Shown here: in pieces, positions 24,601-35,600 of the stretch
How positions within the stretch are numbered: the first letter of the stretch is position 1
Layout of the letters: the number at the start of each line of letters is the position of its first letter
From: Cylicocyclus nassatus
Lineage: Eukaryota > Nematoda > Chromadorea > Rhabditida > Strongylidae
Reading direction: 5' to 3'
Assembly: GCA_958299035.1 (NCBI GenBank)
Contig: CATQJL010000316.1
Location: forward strand, 4,676,674-4,740,673
DNA length: 64,000 bases
Notes under the pieces: model-generated
Told to the model about the DNA's origin: nothing
Database searches by the model: none
The model's input: only the letters and a program-made list of their open reading frames with translations
Translations under genes and position numbers: made by a program

Positions 24601-25200
24601 GCTGATTACGAATATGATAACCATTTTCATAAATACCCATTACTTTTATCATTCTATCGATTTTTCTGCAGATTTTGAACTACGTGACTGGGAGTTGGCA
24701 CACGGGGGTAAGGGAACATGCTGATTACGAATATCATAACATTTCAGAAAATACCCCTTACTTCTATTGGTTTAATTGATTTTTGCAATGTTTGAACTAT
24801 GGCGTTAGGGATTGGTACAGGCAGGTAATTGAGCATGCTGCTCACGAGCACATTCTTATTTTACAACTTGTCACTTACCTTCACTGGCTTTATCGATTTT
24901 TTGCAAAGTTTAAGCCAGGAACTGGGATTTGGCACATGGGAGAAAGCGAGCATGCCGATTACGATTGTAATAAGTGTTCTTAGAAGAACCTATTATTTTT
25001 GTCGATTTTTCTATTCTTTGTAAAATTAGAGCTACACGGCTGACATTGCACAAAGTTGTATGTGAGCACGCTCACTGCAAAGATAGTTTTTGAGAATTTC
25101 CATTACTTTTATTGATTTCATCTTTTTTTAAAAGCTGAAGCTACGAGGCTCACATGGCACTAATCCGGGGGTAAACGAGCATGCTGAGAATTCTATAATC
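21690..25200 (+). repeat. Tandem array of a ~120-bp unit shared with the fold-back Helitrons
   Basis: More than 20 head-to-tail units. Each has GAGCATGCTGATTACGAATA, a variable AATT/ATCAG stretch, TTTTATCATTTTATCGATTT, a GCAAAGTTCAAGCTACGGGG core and GGCTGGGAGTTGGCACA. The 3' end (after about 24650) is increasingly degenerate. Two unit subtypes alternate (with ATGATAACCATT or with CAGTATTAGTTTTTAG). Numerous 60-90-codon open frames here are repeat artefacts. The array is interrupted by an element at 23461-24163. Confidence 0.9.
23461..24163. mobile_element. ~700-bp DNA element, copy A, inside the array
   Basis: Homologous to 25742-26441. The right end is TGGGTCCGGATAACGG followed by AAAAGTACC. 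The left end begins at CTGGACCC: the outer part of the inverted repeat seen in copy B is missing, and satellite sequence ending AGTTAT abuts it. Satellite resumes as GTTATTTTTATC on the right, so it sits within one repeat unit. No intact transposase. Confidence 0.75.
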
Positions 25201-25372
25201 ACACTCGGAAATGACGAAGGCGGTAAATTTACCTAAAGTTGTTATAGATTCACTTTGGCCCGCCTTTACCTTTTTGAATCCTACTTCTGCCCCCAAAATT
25301 AGAAAAGCACATAGAGCCTGGTTTCGAGGGAAGAAAATGCTTATAAACTGAGGCGGCAAGCAGTGGCGGACC

Positions 25373-25700
25373 GAGGGGGGGGGGGCGGGGGGAGGGCGCC
25401 CCCCCCCCCCCCGAGAATGGGTCGCGAGATTTTTGAAACTTACCTATATGGGTTATAAAAATGTGCAAACGACTTGTTCATTTATGTAAATAATTGAAAT
25501 CTTTAAAATTTTTTAAAAATTCAAATTAGCTTTATAAAAAAAATTTTTTCGGAGGCGTGGCTGACGCCACGCTCCCTTTTTTCAGATTTTAGGGGTTGGG
25601 GACCCGCAAAAATTTAGAGAAGCACCCCAAAAATTTTTTCGGAGTGCGCGGCTAACGCCACGCACCTTCATTTGAAAAAAATTCTTGTCGCCCCCCCCCC
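25373..25700. repeat. Homopolymer runs and paired GC-rich hairpins
   Basis: Long G and C runs (25373-25412 and again near 25691) flank two copies of a unit that contains AAAAATTTTTTCGGAG followed by a small palindrome (GCGTGG-CTGAC-GCCACGC type). The two units are direct repeats about 80 bases apart. The type and ends of this element are unknown. The homopolymers may be error-prone in assembly. Confidence 0.5.
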
Positions 25701-25741
25701 CCCCCGGTCCGAAATCTTGCGACCGCCAAGGCAAGATATTT

Positions 25742-26441
25742 CGGTACTTTTCCGTTGTCTGGACCCATTTTTTCAAAGAAGAGCATTGCTTCCATCCTTG
25801 TACCATATCTGGTCTCAGCTTTACAGGGAGGAGTGCCAACCTTCTGCCACGTGTCAAAAAAATTTAAAATGTCATTTACATGCTTAACAGGTTTTACTAA
25901 GAGTTTTCGTTCAATCTGTTTTGTAGTCAATTTCAACCTCATTTCGACCAAGCATTTCAAAGTGAACATTGTCATAATAATAACAACATACTCTTATCGA
26001 TGAACAGACTAGACTTGCTCGGAATAGAGAAGTGCGTGAGATGAAATCATTTAAGAGGCAAAATAAGCGGCAGCAAGGGACTTCAAGCTTCATTTATAGT
26101 CTTTTCTGGCTAAAATCGCATGGCCAAAAGGGTTTGAAGAGAAAAGCATTATTAAATCACTACTGAAAGCAAGCGAGATGATCTAAAATAAATTCATGAT
26201 TGTTTTGCTTTTATGTAAAACAATTAAACAGATCAAAAGTGACTACAAGTTCTCTTTTACCTCCCCGGAAATGGTTTCGAAAAAAAAATCATGTCAGAAT
26301 GAACCGAAAAGTGTCAATTTTTTTGTGACACGTGGCAAGGAGGCAGTCCTCGTAGAAACTATAAAAAATTATTCTTAGACTAAAAAAAGTATCACATGGG
26401 AGCCTTTCGAAGAAATGGGTCCGGATAACGGAAAAGTACCG
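25742..26441. mobile_element. ~700-bp DNA element, copy B, with 6-bp target duplication
   Basis: Inverted ends CGGTACTTTTCCGTTGTC and its counterpart, extending some 37 bases inward to the GGACCCATTTTTTC block. The element is flanked by ATATTT on both sides (25736-25741 and 26442-26447). It is homologous to copy A throughout, including AACCTTCTGCCACGTG and TTCTGGCTAAA. It contains no transposase, so it is non-autonomous. Confidence 0.8.
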
Positions 26442-26499
26442 ATATTTTCGCTAAGAATTTCTACGAGTCAATATCTAATTATACAGAAATTTCTCTAAA

Positions 26500-28330
26500 T
26501 TCACTTCTGTCCCTTCCACTCTGCAAAAACCATACTTATGCCTCTAAAAGCAGAAAAGTGGTCTCTGGGGAAGGACAGACCCATGAGCTTCATCCGGCAC
26601 GGCATTTTCACTGAAACTTTTGGCTCTCAAACTGCAAAAACCACAAAACTCAAAAACCACACATCTGGCCCTAAAAGCAGAAAAACAGGGAGCTTGGTCT
26701 CGATGGAAGAAAGGATTATGGCTTCAGGCAGCAAGAGACTTTCGCCAGAAGTTCCTGGGTGTCAATGATTATACAGAACTTGCTTGAAATTTACTTCTGA
26801 CCCTTTTGGTCTCGAGGAAAAAACACTAATAAGCTCAGCCAGCAAGATACTCTCGCTGAAACTTTCTGGGTGTCAATGTTTATTCATACTGAAACTTGCT
26901 TCAAAAATTTACTTCTGGCCCTTCTACTTTGCAAAAAAACCATACTTCTGCCTCTAAAAGTAAAAAATCACAAAGTGCTTTCGAGGGAAGGACAGACCCG
27001 TGAGCTTCATCCGACAGGACAGTCTCGCTAAGACGTTTGACCCCCCAGACTTCGCAAAAACCAGTACTTCTGCTCCTAAACGCAGAAAAGCACAAAAAAT
27101 CCAGTCTTGGGGGAAGAAAGAATCATGGCTTCAGGCAACAAGGTATTTTCGCCAGAAGTTTATGGGTGTCAATAATCATACAAAAACTTGCTTAAAATTT
27201 ACTTCTGGCCATTCCACTTTGCAAAAACCACACTTCTTCCTCTAAAAGCAAAACAGTACAGATAGCTCGGTCTCGAGAAAATGGCAGAACCATGAGGCTT
27301 CATGCGACAAACATTTTCGCTAAGGCGTCTGACCTCCTAGACTTCGCAAAAACCAGTGCTTCGGCCCCCAAAAGCAGAAAAGCACAGAATTTAGTCTCTA
27401 AGAAAGGACAGACCCATGAGCTTCTTGCAACAGGACATCGGCCCCTTCTACTTCGCAAAAACCAGTACTTCTGCCCTGAAAGCAGAAAAGCACAGGGATT
27501 TAGTCTCTAGGGAAGGACAGACCCATAAGTTTCATCCGACAGGACATTTTCTAAGACTTTTGACTCCCAAACTTCGCAAAAAACCATAAAACTCAAAAAC
27601 CACACTTCTGGCCCAAAAAGCAAAAAAGCACAAGGAGCTTGGTCTCGAGGGAAGTAAGGATTATGGCCCCAGGCAACAAGATGTTTTCGCCAGAAGTTTA
27701 TGGTTGTCGATGCTTCATTATACAGAAACTTGTTTAAAATTCGTGGCCATTCTACTCTGCAAAATCCATACTTCTACCCCTAAAAGCAAAACAGCACAGA
27801 TAGCTTGGTTTCGAGGAAAAGAGACTCATAAGCTCAGCCAGCAAGATATTTTCGCTGAAAACTTCTGGGTGTCAATGTGTATTCTACAGAAACTTGTTTA
27901 AAATTCACTTGTGGCCATTCCACTCTGCAAAAACCAGACTTCTGCCTCTGAAAACAGAAGAGTGGTCTCGAGGGAAAAACAGACCCATGAGCTTCTTGCG
28001 ACAGGAAATCATCTTTGCTGAAAATTCTGGCCTTCTGAATTTTGCAAAAACCACACTTTTGTCCCTAGAAGCAAAAAGCAGGGGGCTTGGTCTCGAGGGA
28101 AGGAAAGACTCAGGGCTCAGGCAGCAAGATATTTGCGCTAAAAGTTTTTAGGTGTCAATATTTGATTATACAGAAACTTGCTGGAGAAATTACCCTTCTT
28201 CTCAACCATACTTCTGCTAAAAGCGGAAGCATAAGGAGCTTGGTTTCGAGGGAAGGAAAGAACTAGGGTTTTATACGACAGGACAGTTTCGGTAAGATTG
28301 TCCTTCAAAAGAAGGCGCTGGGCCAGCTTC
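26500..28330 (+). repeat. Second tandem/complex repeat array
   Basis: Degenerate repeated modules containing CTCTGCAAAAACCA, CTTCTGCCTCTAAAAGCAGA (a small hairpin), a GGTCTCGAGGGAAGGA core and CAGCAAGATATTTTCGC. Module spacing varies between roughly 90 and 170 bases, so it is a shuffled array rather than a uniform satellite. Frames of 60-85 codons within it are repeats, not genes. Confidence 0.75.
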
Positions 28331-28742
28331 TGTTCAAGAAATGAGCCCATTCACTGGCAAGACATCATCGAAAAAAATGCTGCTTCGTTTTTACAGACAT
28401 ATCTGAGTTTTTGGCTGCTGGAAGACATAAATTGACGCTTCCTTTAACATGGCACTTTCCTGGAAATCAATCTGAGTTTTGGGTTGAATCAGCTGCTCTA
28501 AACAGGTGCTTCGAGGTAGCTTCCTTGTTTAAGAGCTGTGGTATCTGGGCAAAGGTATGTGCAAGAAAACAGCAAAGATGCTTTGCGCATAGTCAGTGGT
28601 AGTAGCTTCTTTTCCTAAGGGCATATTGTTTTGTTTCTGCTACTCACAACATGCGCAAGGTCGCTGGGAAGATGAAAATTCTCTTTCTTGGGATTTTAGT
28701 TAATTAATGGCAGATATCAATGTATCTGCCCCCACCCACCTA

Positions 28743-28765
28743 CTAGCGACCCGTAGGGTCGCTAG
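28743..28765 (+). other. Candidate Helitron 3' terminal hairpin
   Basis: A 10-bp stem (CTAGCGACCC with GGGTCGCTAG, loop GTA) ending in CTAG. It touches the TC that starts Helitron copy 4 without any intervening base. Confidence 0.5.
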
Positions 28766-30311
28766 TCTTATATATAAAGCTGAATGTCTGTTTGTATGTA
28801 TGTATGTATGTCTGTCTGTATGTATGTATGTGTGTACGTATGTTCCGAATAGAAAATTCCATTTCTGAACCGATCCGGACCAAACTTGGCACACATACAC
28901 TACGGGCCCCGGCGGGTGTCATAGGCTACTTTTCGTCATCGATCGATATCGATTTTATCGATTTTTATCGATTTTTTTGCTGAGTTCACCTACGGGGCTG
29001 GGAGTTGGCACAGGGGGGTAATCGAGCATGGGGATTCCGAATACAATATTGGTTTTCAGGATTATCGATTACTTTTATCGATTTTATCGATTTTTTTGCA
29101 AAGTTTGAGCTACGGGGCTGGGAGTTGGCACAGGGGGGTAATCGAGCATGGGGATTCCGAATACAATATTGGTTTTCGGGATTATCGATTACTTTTATCG
29201 ATTTTATCGATTTTTTGCAAAGTTTGAGCTACGGGGCTGGGAGTTGGCACAGGGGGGTAATCGAGCATGGGGATTCCGAATACAATATTGGTTTTCGGGA
29301 TTATCGATTACTTTTATCGATTTTATCGATTTTTTGCAAAGTTTGAGCTACGAGGCTGGGAGTTCCCACAGGGGAGTAATCGAGCATGGGGATTCCGAAT
29401 ACAATATTGGTTTTCAGGATTATCGATTACTTTTATCGATTTTATCGATTTTTTGCAAAGTTTGAGCTACGGGGCTGGGAGTTGGCACAGGGGGGTAATC
29501 GAGCATGGGGATTCCGAATACAATATTGGTTTTCAGGATTACCGATTACTTTTATCGATTTTATCGATTTTTTGCAAAGTTTGAGCTACGAGGCTGGGAG
29601 TTCCCACAGGGGGGTAATCGAGCATGGGGATCCCGAATACAATATTGGTTTTCGGAATTATTGATTACTTTTATCGATTTTATCGGTTTCTTGCAAAGTT
29701 GGAGCTAGGGGGCTGGGAGTTGGCACAGGGGGGTATTCGAGCATGCTGATCATCCCCAAGGGGGGTGATCAGCATGCTCGATTACACCCCTGTGCCAAAT
29801 TCCAGCCCCCTAGCTCAAATTTTCAAAAAATCGATAAAATCGATAAAAGTAATGGGCGATCTTGAAAACTAATATTGTATTCGTAATCTGCATGCTCGAT
29901 TACCCCCTGTGCAAACTCCCAGCCCCGCAGGTCAAACTTTACAAAAAAATCGATAAAATCGATAAAAGTAATGGACGATCCTGAAAACTAATATTGTGTT
30001 CGTAATCAGCATGCTCGATTACCCCCCTGTGCAAAATCTCAGCCTCGCATGTCAAAATTTACAAAAAATCGAGAAAATCAATAAAAGTAACCGATAATTC
30101 TGAAAACTAATATTGTATTCAGAATTCCCATGCTCACTTCCCCCCTGTGCCAACTCCTAGCCCTGTAGGTGAACTCTGCGAAAAAATCGATAAAAATCGG
30201 TAAAATCGACATCGATCGATAACGAAAAGTGGACTGTGACACCCGCCGGGGCCCGAAGTGTATGTGTGCCAAGTTTGGTCCGGATACGGCGGAGCCGGGT
30301 AAGCCAGCTAG
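28766..30311 (+). mobile_element. Non-autonomous fold-back Helitron, copy 4
   Basis: 5' TCTTATATATAAAG and 3' CGGC-GGA-GCCG hairpin plus CTAG at 30308-30311, followed by T. The base before it is the G of the adjoining candidate 3' end rather than A. It is the longest of the four copies because of an expanded array on the 5' side of the palindrome (29738-29783). Confidence 0.85.
28990..29737 (+). repeat. Helitron-internal minisatellite, ~6 units of 119-120 bp
   Basis: Units start with CTACGGGGCTGGGAGTTGGC at about 28990, 29110, 29230, 29349, 29468, 29587 and 29706. They are nearly identical, which implies recent expansion or homogenisation. Open frames of 67-113 codons on this stretch come from the repeat. 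Confidence 0.9.
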
Positions 30312-30436
30312 TATATATATATAACTATATCTCGGCAAAAAAATTGACTTAAAGAGCAAATGGTGGCCTGCAGAAAGCCAAAATTATCTTAGAAGGACAA
30401 TGTCGTACTGTAAAATTATATAGAAAAGTTCCATAA

Positions 30437-31756
30437 ACTCAACGAGCGCGGAGTAATGTGCGGACAGAAAACACCACTCGGCTGTCATATCGAGAAAAAC
30501 TTTGCGCGGGATTGAAATACAAACATTGCTCCTCTAATTCGCCTCGAAAGCATCGCAAAAATTCACCAGTATTACCACACTATGACGAAGAAAGGTAAGG
30601 TAGCTATAGCTGAGAGCCAAACTTGCCAAAGTGCTGCTTTTTACCCAGAGTAAATAGACCAGCTATTCAATAGTCAGTTACATCAGAATATAAAGTTTTT
30701 GGTAAAACAAACTTTCGATACCAAGAGTGGCAAACTGCTTCGGGATTACACGAGCACCAACCGAATAGCTTAGTTGTTTTTAGACCAGCACAGGCGAAAA
30801 CGAAACGTTCCACAACTGCCTGAACATCAATGAGGATATATGGGGTTGATACGATGCTAAGAAAAGACTTTGCCGCCATTTTCCCTCAAATTCTTCAAAA
30901 ACCGAAGAAAAGGCAGTTGTTGTTGTAGAAATTCAGCAGGAAACATGTCGCAGAATATGTCAATGTCCACCTCTACGATATGGCCTTTCAGCTACTATTT
31001 CAGTCAAGCATAGCAATCAAAAAGTACGCGATGTATTGTTCAAAGTTCGTTTGAATGATGATTCACATGATAATTCACTCTTTGCAGAGGCGTTCATGCA
31101 AAAAAACCTCATTGGGGGACTTTTGACCGCACCAAAAGAGTTACGGGAAGCGAAAAAAAAGAGGTTTCAAATTTATTTGATGCATCGCTATTCCATGGTT
31201 CGGTAATTAGCTTCACATAAATCGTGGGTATGGGTACTACTCCACATTCTTCGATGTAAAAAGCCCACATTTTGGGATGAAACCTTGACATAACCACGTT
31301 GTAGTAACTTTATCGTAGTTTTTTTCAGCTTTCTTCACTTTTGAACTGCATGAATTCACTATAAGAAGTTATTAATGTCCTTCAATTGTTTAGAAATTAC
31401 TGGTACCTCTATCATTTACGATTTCGCATCGATTTCGTTTTGAAGAGTCTGGATGTGCTAAATACAAACAAAAGTGAAACATCAACAGTTACTTCCTGAT
31501 TCACTGAATCTTAAAGGAACGATAAATCCGGAAGCACCAAGCTCATTTGATGAGACAGCTATCGGCGCTCTGACGCGCGGCGTGCAACTGCACACATTTC
31601 GAGATAATCTGTAATTTTTCTAATTGACTATATTTACTGGTAGATTACCGCAGAAAGTGGATACTACTGAACATGTTCAGATCCAATGAGTTAAATGACG
31701 TATCTCTTGGTTTCAATAACGAGGAATGTAAAACAACTTTTCGGCGGAATAAATAG
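30437..31756 (+). CDS. Probable multi-exon gene, unrecognised
   Basis: Four coding-like segments lie in order on the plus strand. 30437-30594 is open and ends at donor gtaagg. About 30869-31202 is open for over 110 codons with balanced codon use (CQCPPLRYGL, FKVRLNDDS, FAEAFMQKNL). 31475-31610 ends at donor gtaatt (PEAPSSFDETAIGAL). 31681-31756 follows acceptor TGTTCAG and ends in a stop (NELNDVSLGFNNEE). The last two join in frame. The join between 31202 and 31475 is not solved, and a small exon near 31330 may be needed. The CxC..P pattern is a little like netrin-type domains, but this is weak. No start codon was found. Confidence 0.4.
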
Positions 31757-32684
31757 CTCCAAAATGCACCTGCTAGAGTTTCAAGGAACATTTGATATGT
31801 GATAAAATCAGAAACAAATGAATGAAATCACTAGTCCTTCTGCAATTACCAAAGATTTCTTCAGAGATGTTTGAAAAGTTGGCAACACCTTCAAAAAGAG
31901 CCGCCAGTCGTTCTTATCAGGAATTGTTAGTGCCAGCGATCAATAACGACAACTGAGAAAAAACGGTGGGCCAATATTTCAAAAAGTAAACTTACTCTTA
32001 ATCAGTCCAGCCAGATGAGGATAAGGGTATGAATGTAGAATATAGCACAGTACACCAATATTAGGTGCTTAAGTATGGGAGTGTAGAGGCACACAGAAGT
32101 CAACTATGTAAGAGTACTGTAATTTTTCTCTCCAACAAATCAACAACAACAAAAGTAACGAGAACTGCAAAAGAAAGTTACAACTACATTGCAGACAGCA
32201 TAGGGGAATATCTAGTTCAATCTCGTTAGAGAGAGGGCTGCAGTCGCCTGGGGTAACGTAATGAGGCTGTCACCTCAGTAACAAAACATACCACAAATAA
32301 TCTGTCAAACTATACAATTTTCGACAAGAGATACTATAATCATTGTATATCAAGAATAGAAGCAGAAATTCTGCGACCACAGTCTTGAGTTGCACAATAA
32401 CAAAAGCGCTGCCCATATGTGCGAAAATCAATGAAAAGCAAGCGTCAAATTAGAAAGGAATCATTCATGGCAGCAGATACACAAACGCTCAAGTGCATTT
32501 CGTGCTACTGAACAATTTCACGTCCGACTTTAGCCTTTTATATCGTCAAATCGAGACTGTAACTCTAGCACTGACCATGTGATTCTTCTATACTTATTCG
32601 AAAGGAATTCGGCAAAAACAACAGTAACAACCGCAGATAACAAACAGGTATAAAGGGAAACAACAAGAGTATTCGGCAAAACGC
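31757..32684. other. Intergenic, no gene seen
   Basis: AT-rich, between the preceding plus-strand segments and the 3' end of UTP3. No recognisable feature. Confidence 0.5.
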
Positions 32685-35600
32685 TCAAGCCGATAGCTTT
32701 GTCGATTTCACGGTGCTAACGCGTATTCCTCTTGATTCACCAGTGTACTTTTGCATTTCCGTTCGAATAGTTCCGATCTGTGAGCGAACTTTCTTCACAG
32801 CCTCCTTGTAACGTTTCCGATTTTTGGTCTGGAAATGCTCTCAGTAATAAAAATGTTCTTCATATGAAGAAACGACTACCAAGTTGATTGAAGCAAATGA
32901 TACATGCAATATTGAGAAGTGGACAACATTACGCTTACGTCGCAGATGCTGACCCCTATAGTACCAGCTGCTCACGATGTCTGCTCCATATTGTAACAAT
33001 CAGTTGCCGTACAAACGAGAGTTTAGTAAACGATATCGAACACGGCAATGCTAGCAAAACGCAGTCGTGACCGCAAACTGCAAACTGTGACATGTTTCAG
33101 GAAAAGGTTAAGCGCATCATCAAGAAAATGAGCGGTAATATCCAACTTTAGCTCAGAATACCGTACCGCAGAAATGCTGAGTGATGTTATAGAAAACGAT
33201 AGTGTTTTATAAGTAAACGATGTAAAGGTTTGATAAAAAGAATTATTTTGAAAAAAAAAGTTCTGCACGAACACCGAGCTGGCCGGAAAACAGCCGCATT
33301 CAAATCAATCACCATAGAAGGCGATGACTCAGAAGCACGAGGTGTCAGAATCAAAGCCATGTTTGAAGGACACCAAGGGAAACTGAACCACAATCTCAAA
33401 ACTGTCGACGAATTTTCACAATCACAAAAAAACGCCGCTACTTCCATGTTACTTTGTGATCACTCAGCTGCAGTTCATGTGTATAGGTGTAGTAGTGGCA
33501 AGGGAACCAGTCATCGTTATGTCAAACTAGATAATCAAATAGAACCCAGATCTCTAAGTACATTGAACTTATCGAACTCTATCGCGGTGACAATTATACA
33601 AGCAGCAAGACATACCAATGTTGTTTAGAGTGGATTATGTTTGAAGTTCATTTGGATCTCTAATCCTTGCACTCACAAATCGAAGATGCTATGAAACTTT
33701 GCTCTAGCAAAAGTGAAAGCGAGATTGAAGACGATACGCGAGATTTTATCGCAGACTAAGCGTACAAATAAAACATACATGCGTCACCTTTTGTGGACTA
33801 AAGCGGCACACGCAGAAGTTCCTCAAATGGATCTGCACGGTCGCATGGATTGATTGTCAATGGAATAGAAGCGTTACAATAAAAAAAACAGCAAGTGCCT
33901 GATTATTATATCGCATGCAGCTACACACTGTGATAGAATTACTTCATGCCTTCACTGCATAGATGTTCTTTAACTCTTGCTCATTGGCCACACTTTCACC
34001 ATTTTGGATATAATATAGAGGTGCATCGAACTTATCTACTAACCAGTCAACTAAAACTTACTCTTGCAGTTTTCGGAGTTTTCTTATGCCTGGTACCAGA
34101 GTCAGCTTTGAAATTCTTCTCTATCTGTTTATTAGCTCTTCTTCTATCTTCGACCGACATAGATTCATCGTCTGCCACATCATGGTTATCACCGTCCAAT
34201 ACGTTCGTTTTTCTCGTTTCTTCTGATAGTTCCTGCTGTGGTAAACAGATCAGATGTGCGCGAACTTGCAGAGAATGAAAGACGGTAACAAAAAGCAATG
34301 CGTTATTCAAAAGTGCTGAACAACGTACTTCTTTCAAGTTACCGTCAAACAGAAGCTAATATCAAAACATGAGAGCGATTTTCGGCTGTACGAATAGGGT
34401 AAGTGCATATACACTATTTAAATGGAACTTTACACACCAGTGTCATTGCGCAGTGCTTACATTCAAAAGGTTTGATTTTGAAAGGTCAATCGCGCACACG
34501 AGCAATCGATAGCATTTACCTCAGCATGTTTTTGTAGATGAGGTTCAACAATGGCGGACTCAATTTGTTCACCACTCGATGCCTTCTTTAGCAACCTCTT
34601 AAGAGCCGAGGCGTTTTTATCCAGAAACGCATCCACATGTTTGATCATCTGTAAGATGGAAAATGATATTATTGCGAAAGTAAATGTCTTGAATAGCACG
34701 CACTTTAGCAAACTTATCTATCCTCTCAAGAACTGGATGAGATTCCAGCATTTCATCTGTAGCATCCTTTTTTGCAAAAGATTGTTCTTTCAGTTGAAGG
34801 TAAAACATCATGGTCAAGATGTATCTAAGAAAGTGTATTTACAAAAAGGAAAGACATATAGATACGCGCAATTATATGAAAATTTGACTACATGTAAGAC
34901 GAGAATCTAATAACAAATGCGCTGAAAAAAAAGACCGATATGGTAGAAAGAGTAAACTGCAAAAACTCACGTTGTGTACACATCATGCACCAAAAGTATC
35001 TGCTTTCTAACATTGGACATTTGAGGTAGCTTTCGAATAACAGCCACGAGCGGATCCACAATGACATTCATGAGGTCCTTCTGTGAATAAACTCAAACTT
35101 GAAAAGCAGTAGGATCAAATTCTTGAACTGACCCTCCTGTTGTACTCCTCAATAATCTCAGCTGTGCGTCTGTTGAGCTTCTTGACTGGCAACAATTTCC
35201 ATTCAAAATTTGTTTCTTTGACTACCTGGAGATACACAACATCGAAAATTTCCCTCAAGAGTGAAGTTGCTCCACGAGTAAAGCATAAGTCTCCTAGCTT
35301 TATGCGTGCTACTTAACCTCGCAAAGCAAGCGCAATATAATACATCACACCTACAAACAATCTACATGAGACTCACAGTTGTTGTTTTACCCTCAGCTTG
35401 GTCCTCTTTCTCAAACAAGTCGCTGGCGAGAGCGGCCGCCTTGTCCAACGCAGCCTGTCTATCGGCAGCATCCTCTTCCTCGAGCTCAGCATCTTCAAGC
35501 TCTTCTTCTCGCATTCCACCCCAATCTTCGTCGACATATCTAGAAAAGCGTATGAAATTGAAATATGCAATGACAAGTCAACAATGCGACAATGCAGCTA

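Larger units (their letters stand above)
21531..28765 (+). mobile_element. Candidate 7.2-kb composite Helitron
   Basis: A Helitron-like 5' end (TCCTTCTATATATATAAAAC, with GTCTGTAC repeats behind it) starts after host A at 21530. A candidate 3' end is the hairpin CGACCC-GTA-GGGTCG plus CTAG at 28762-28765. Between them lie the 3.5-kb satellite array, two DNA-transposon copies and a second tandem array, and no protein gene. Pairing these two ends is an inference from their type and orientation; no other copy is present to confirm it. Confidence 0.4.
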
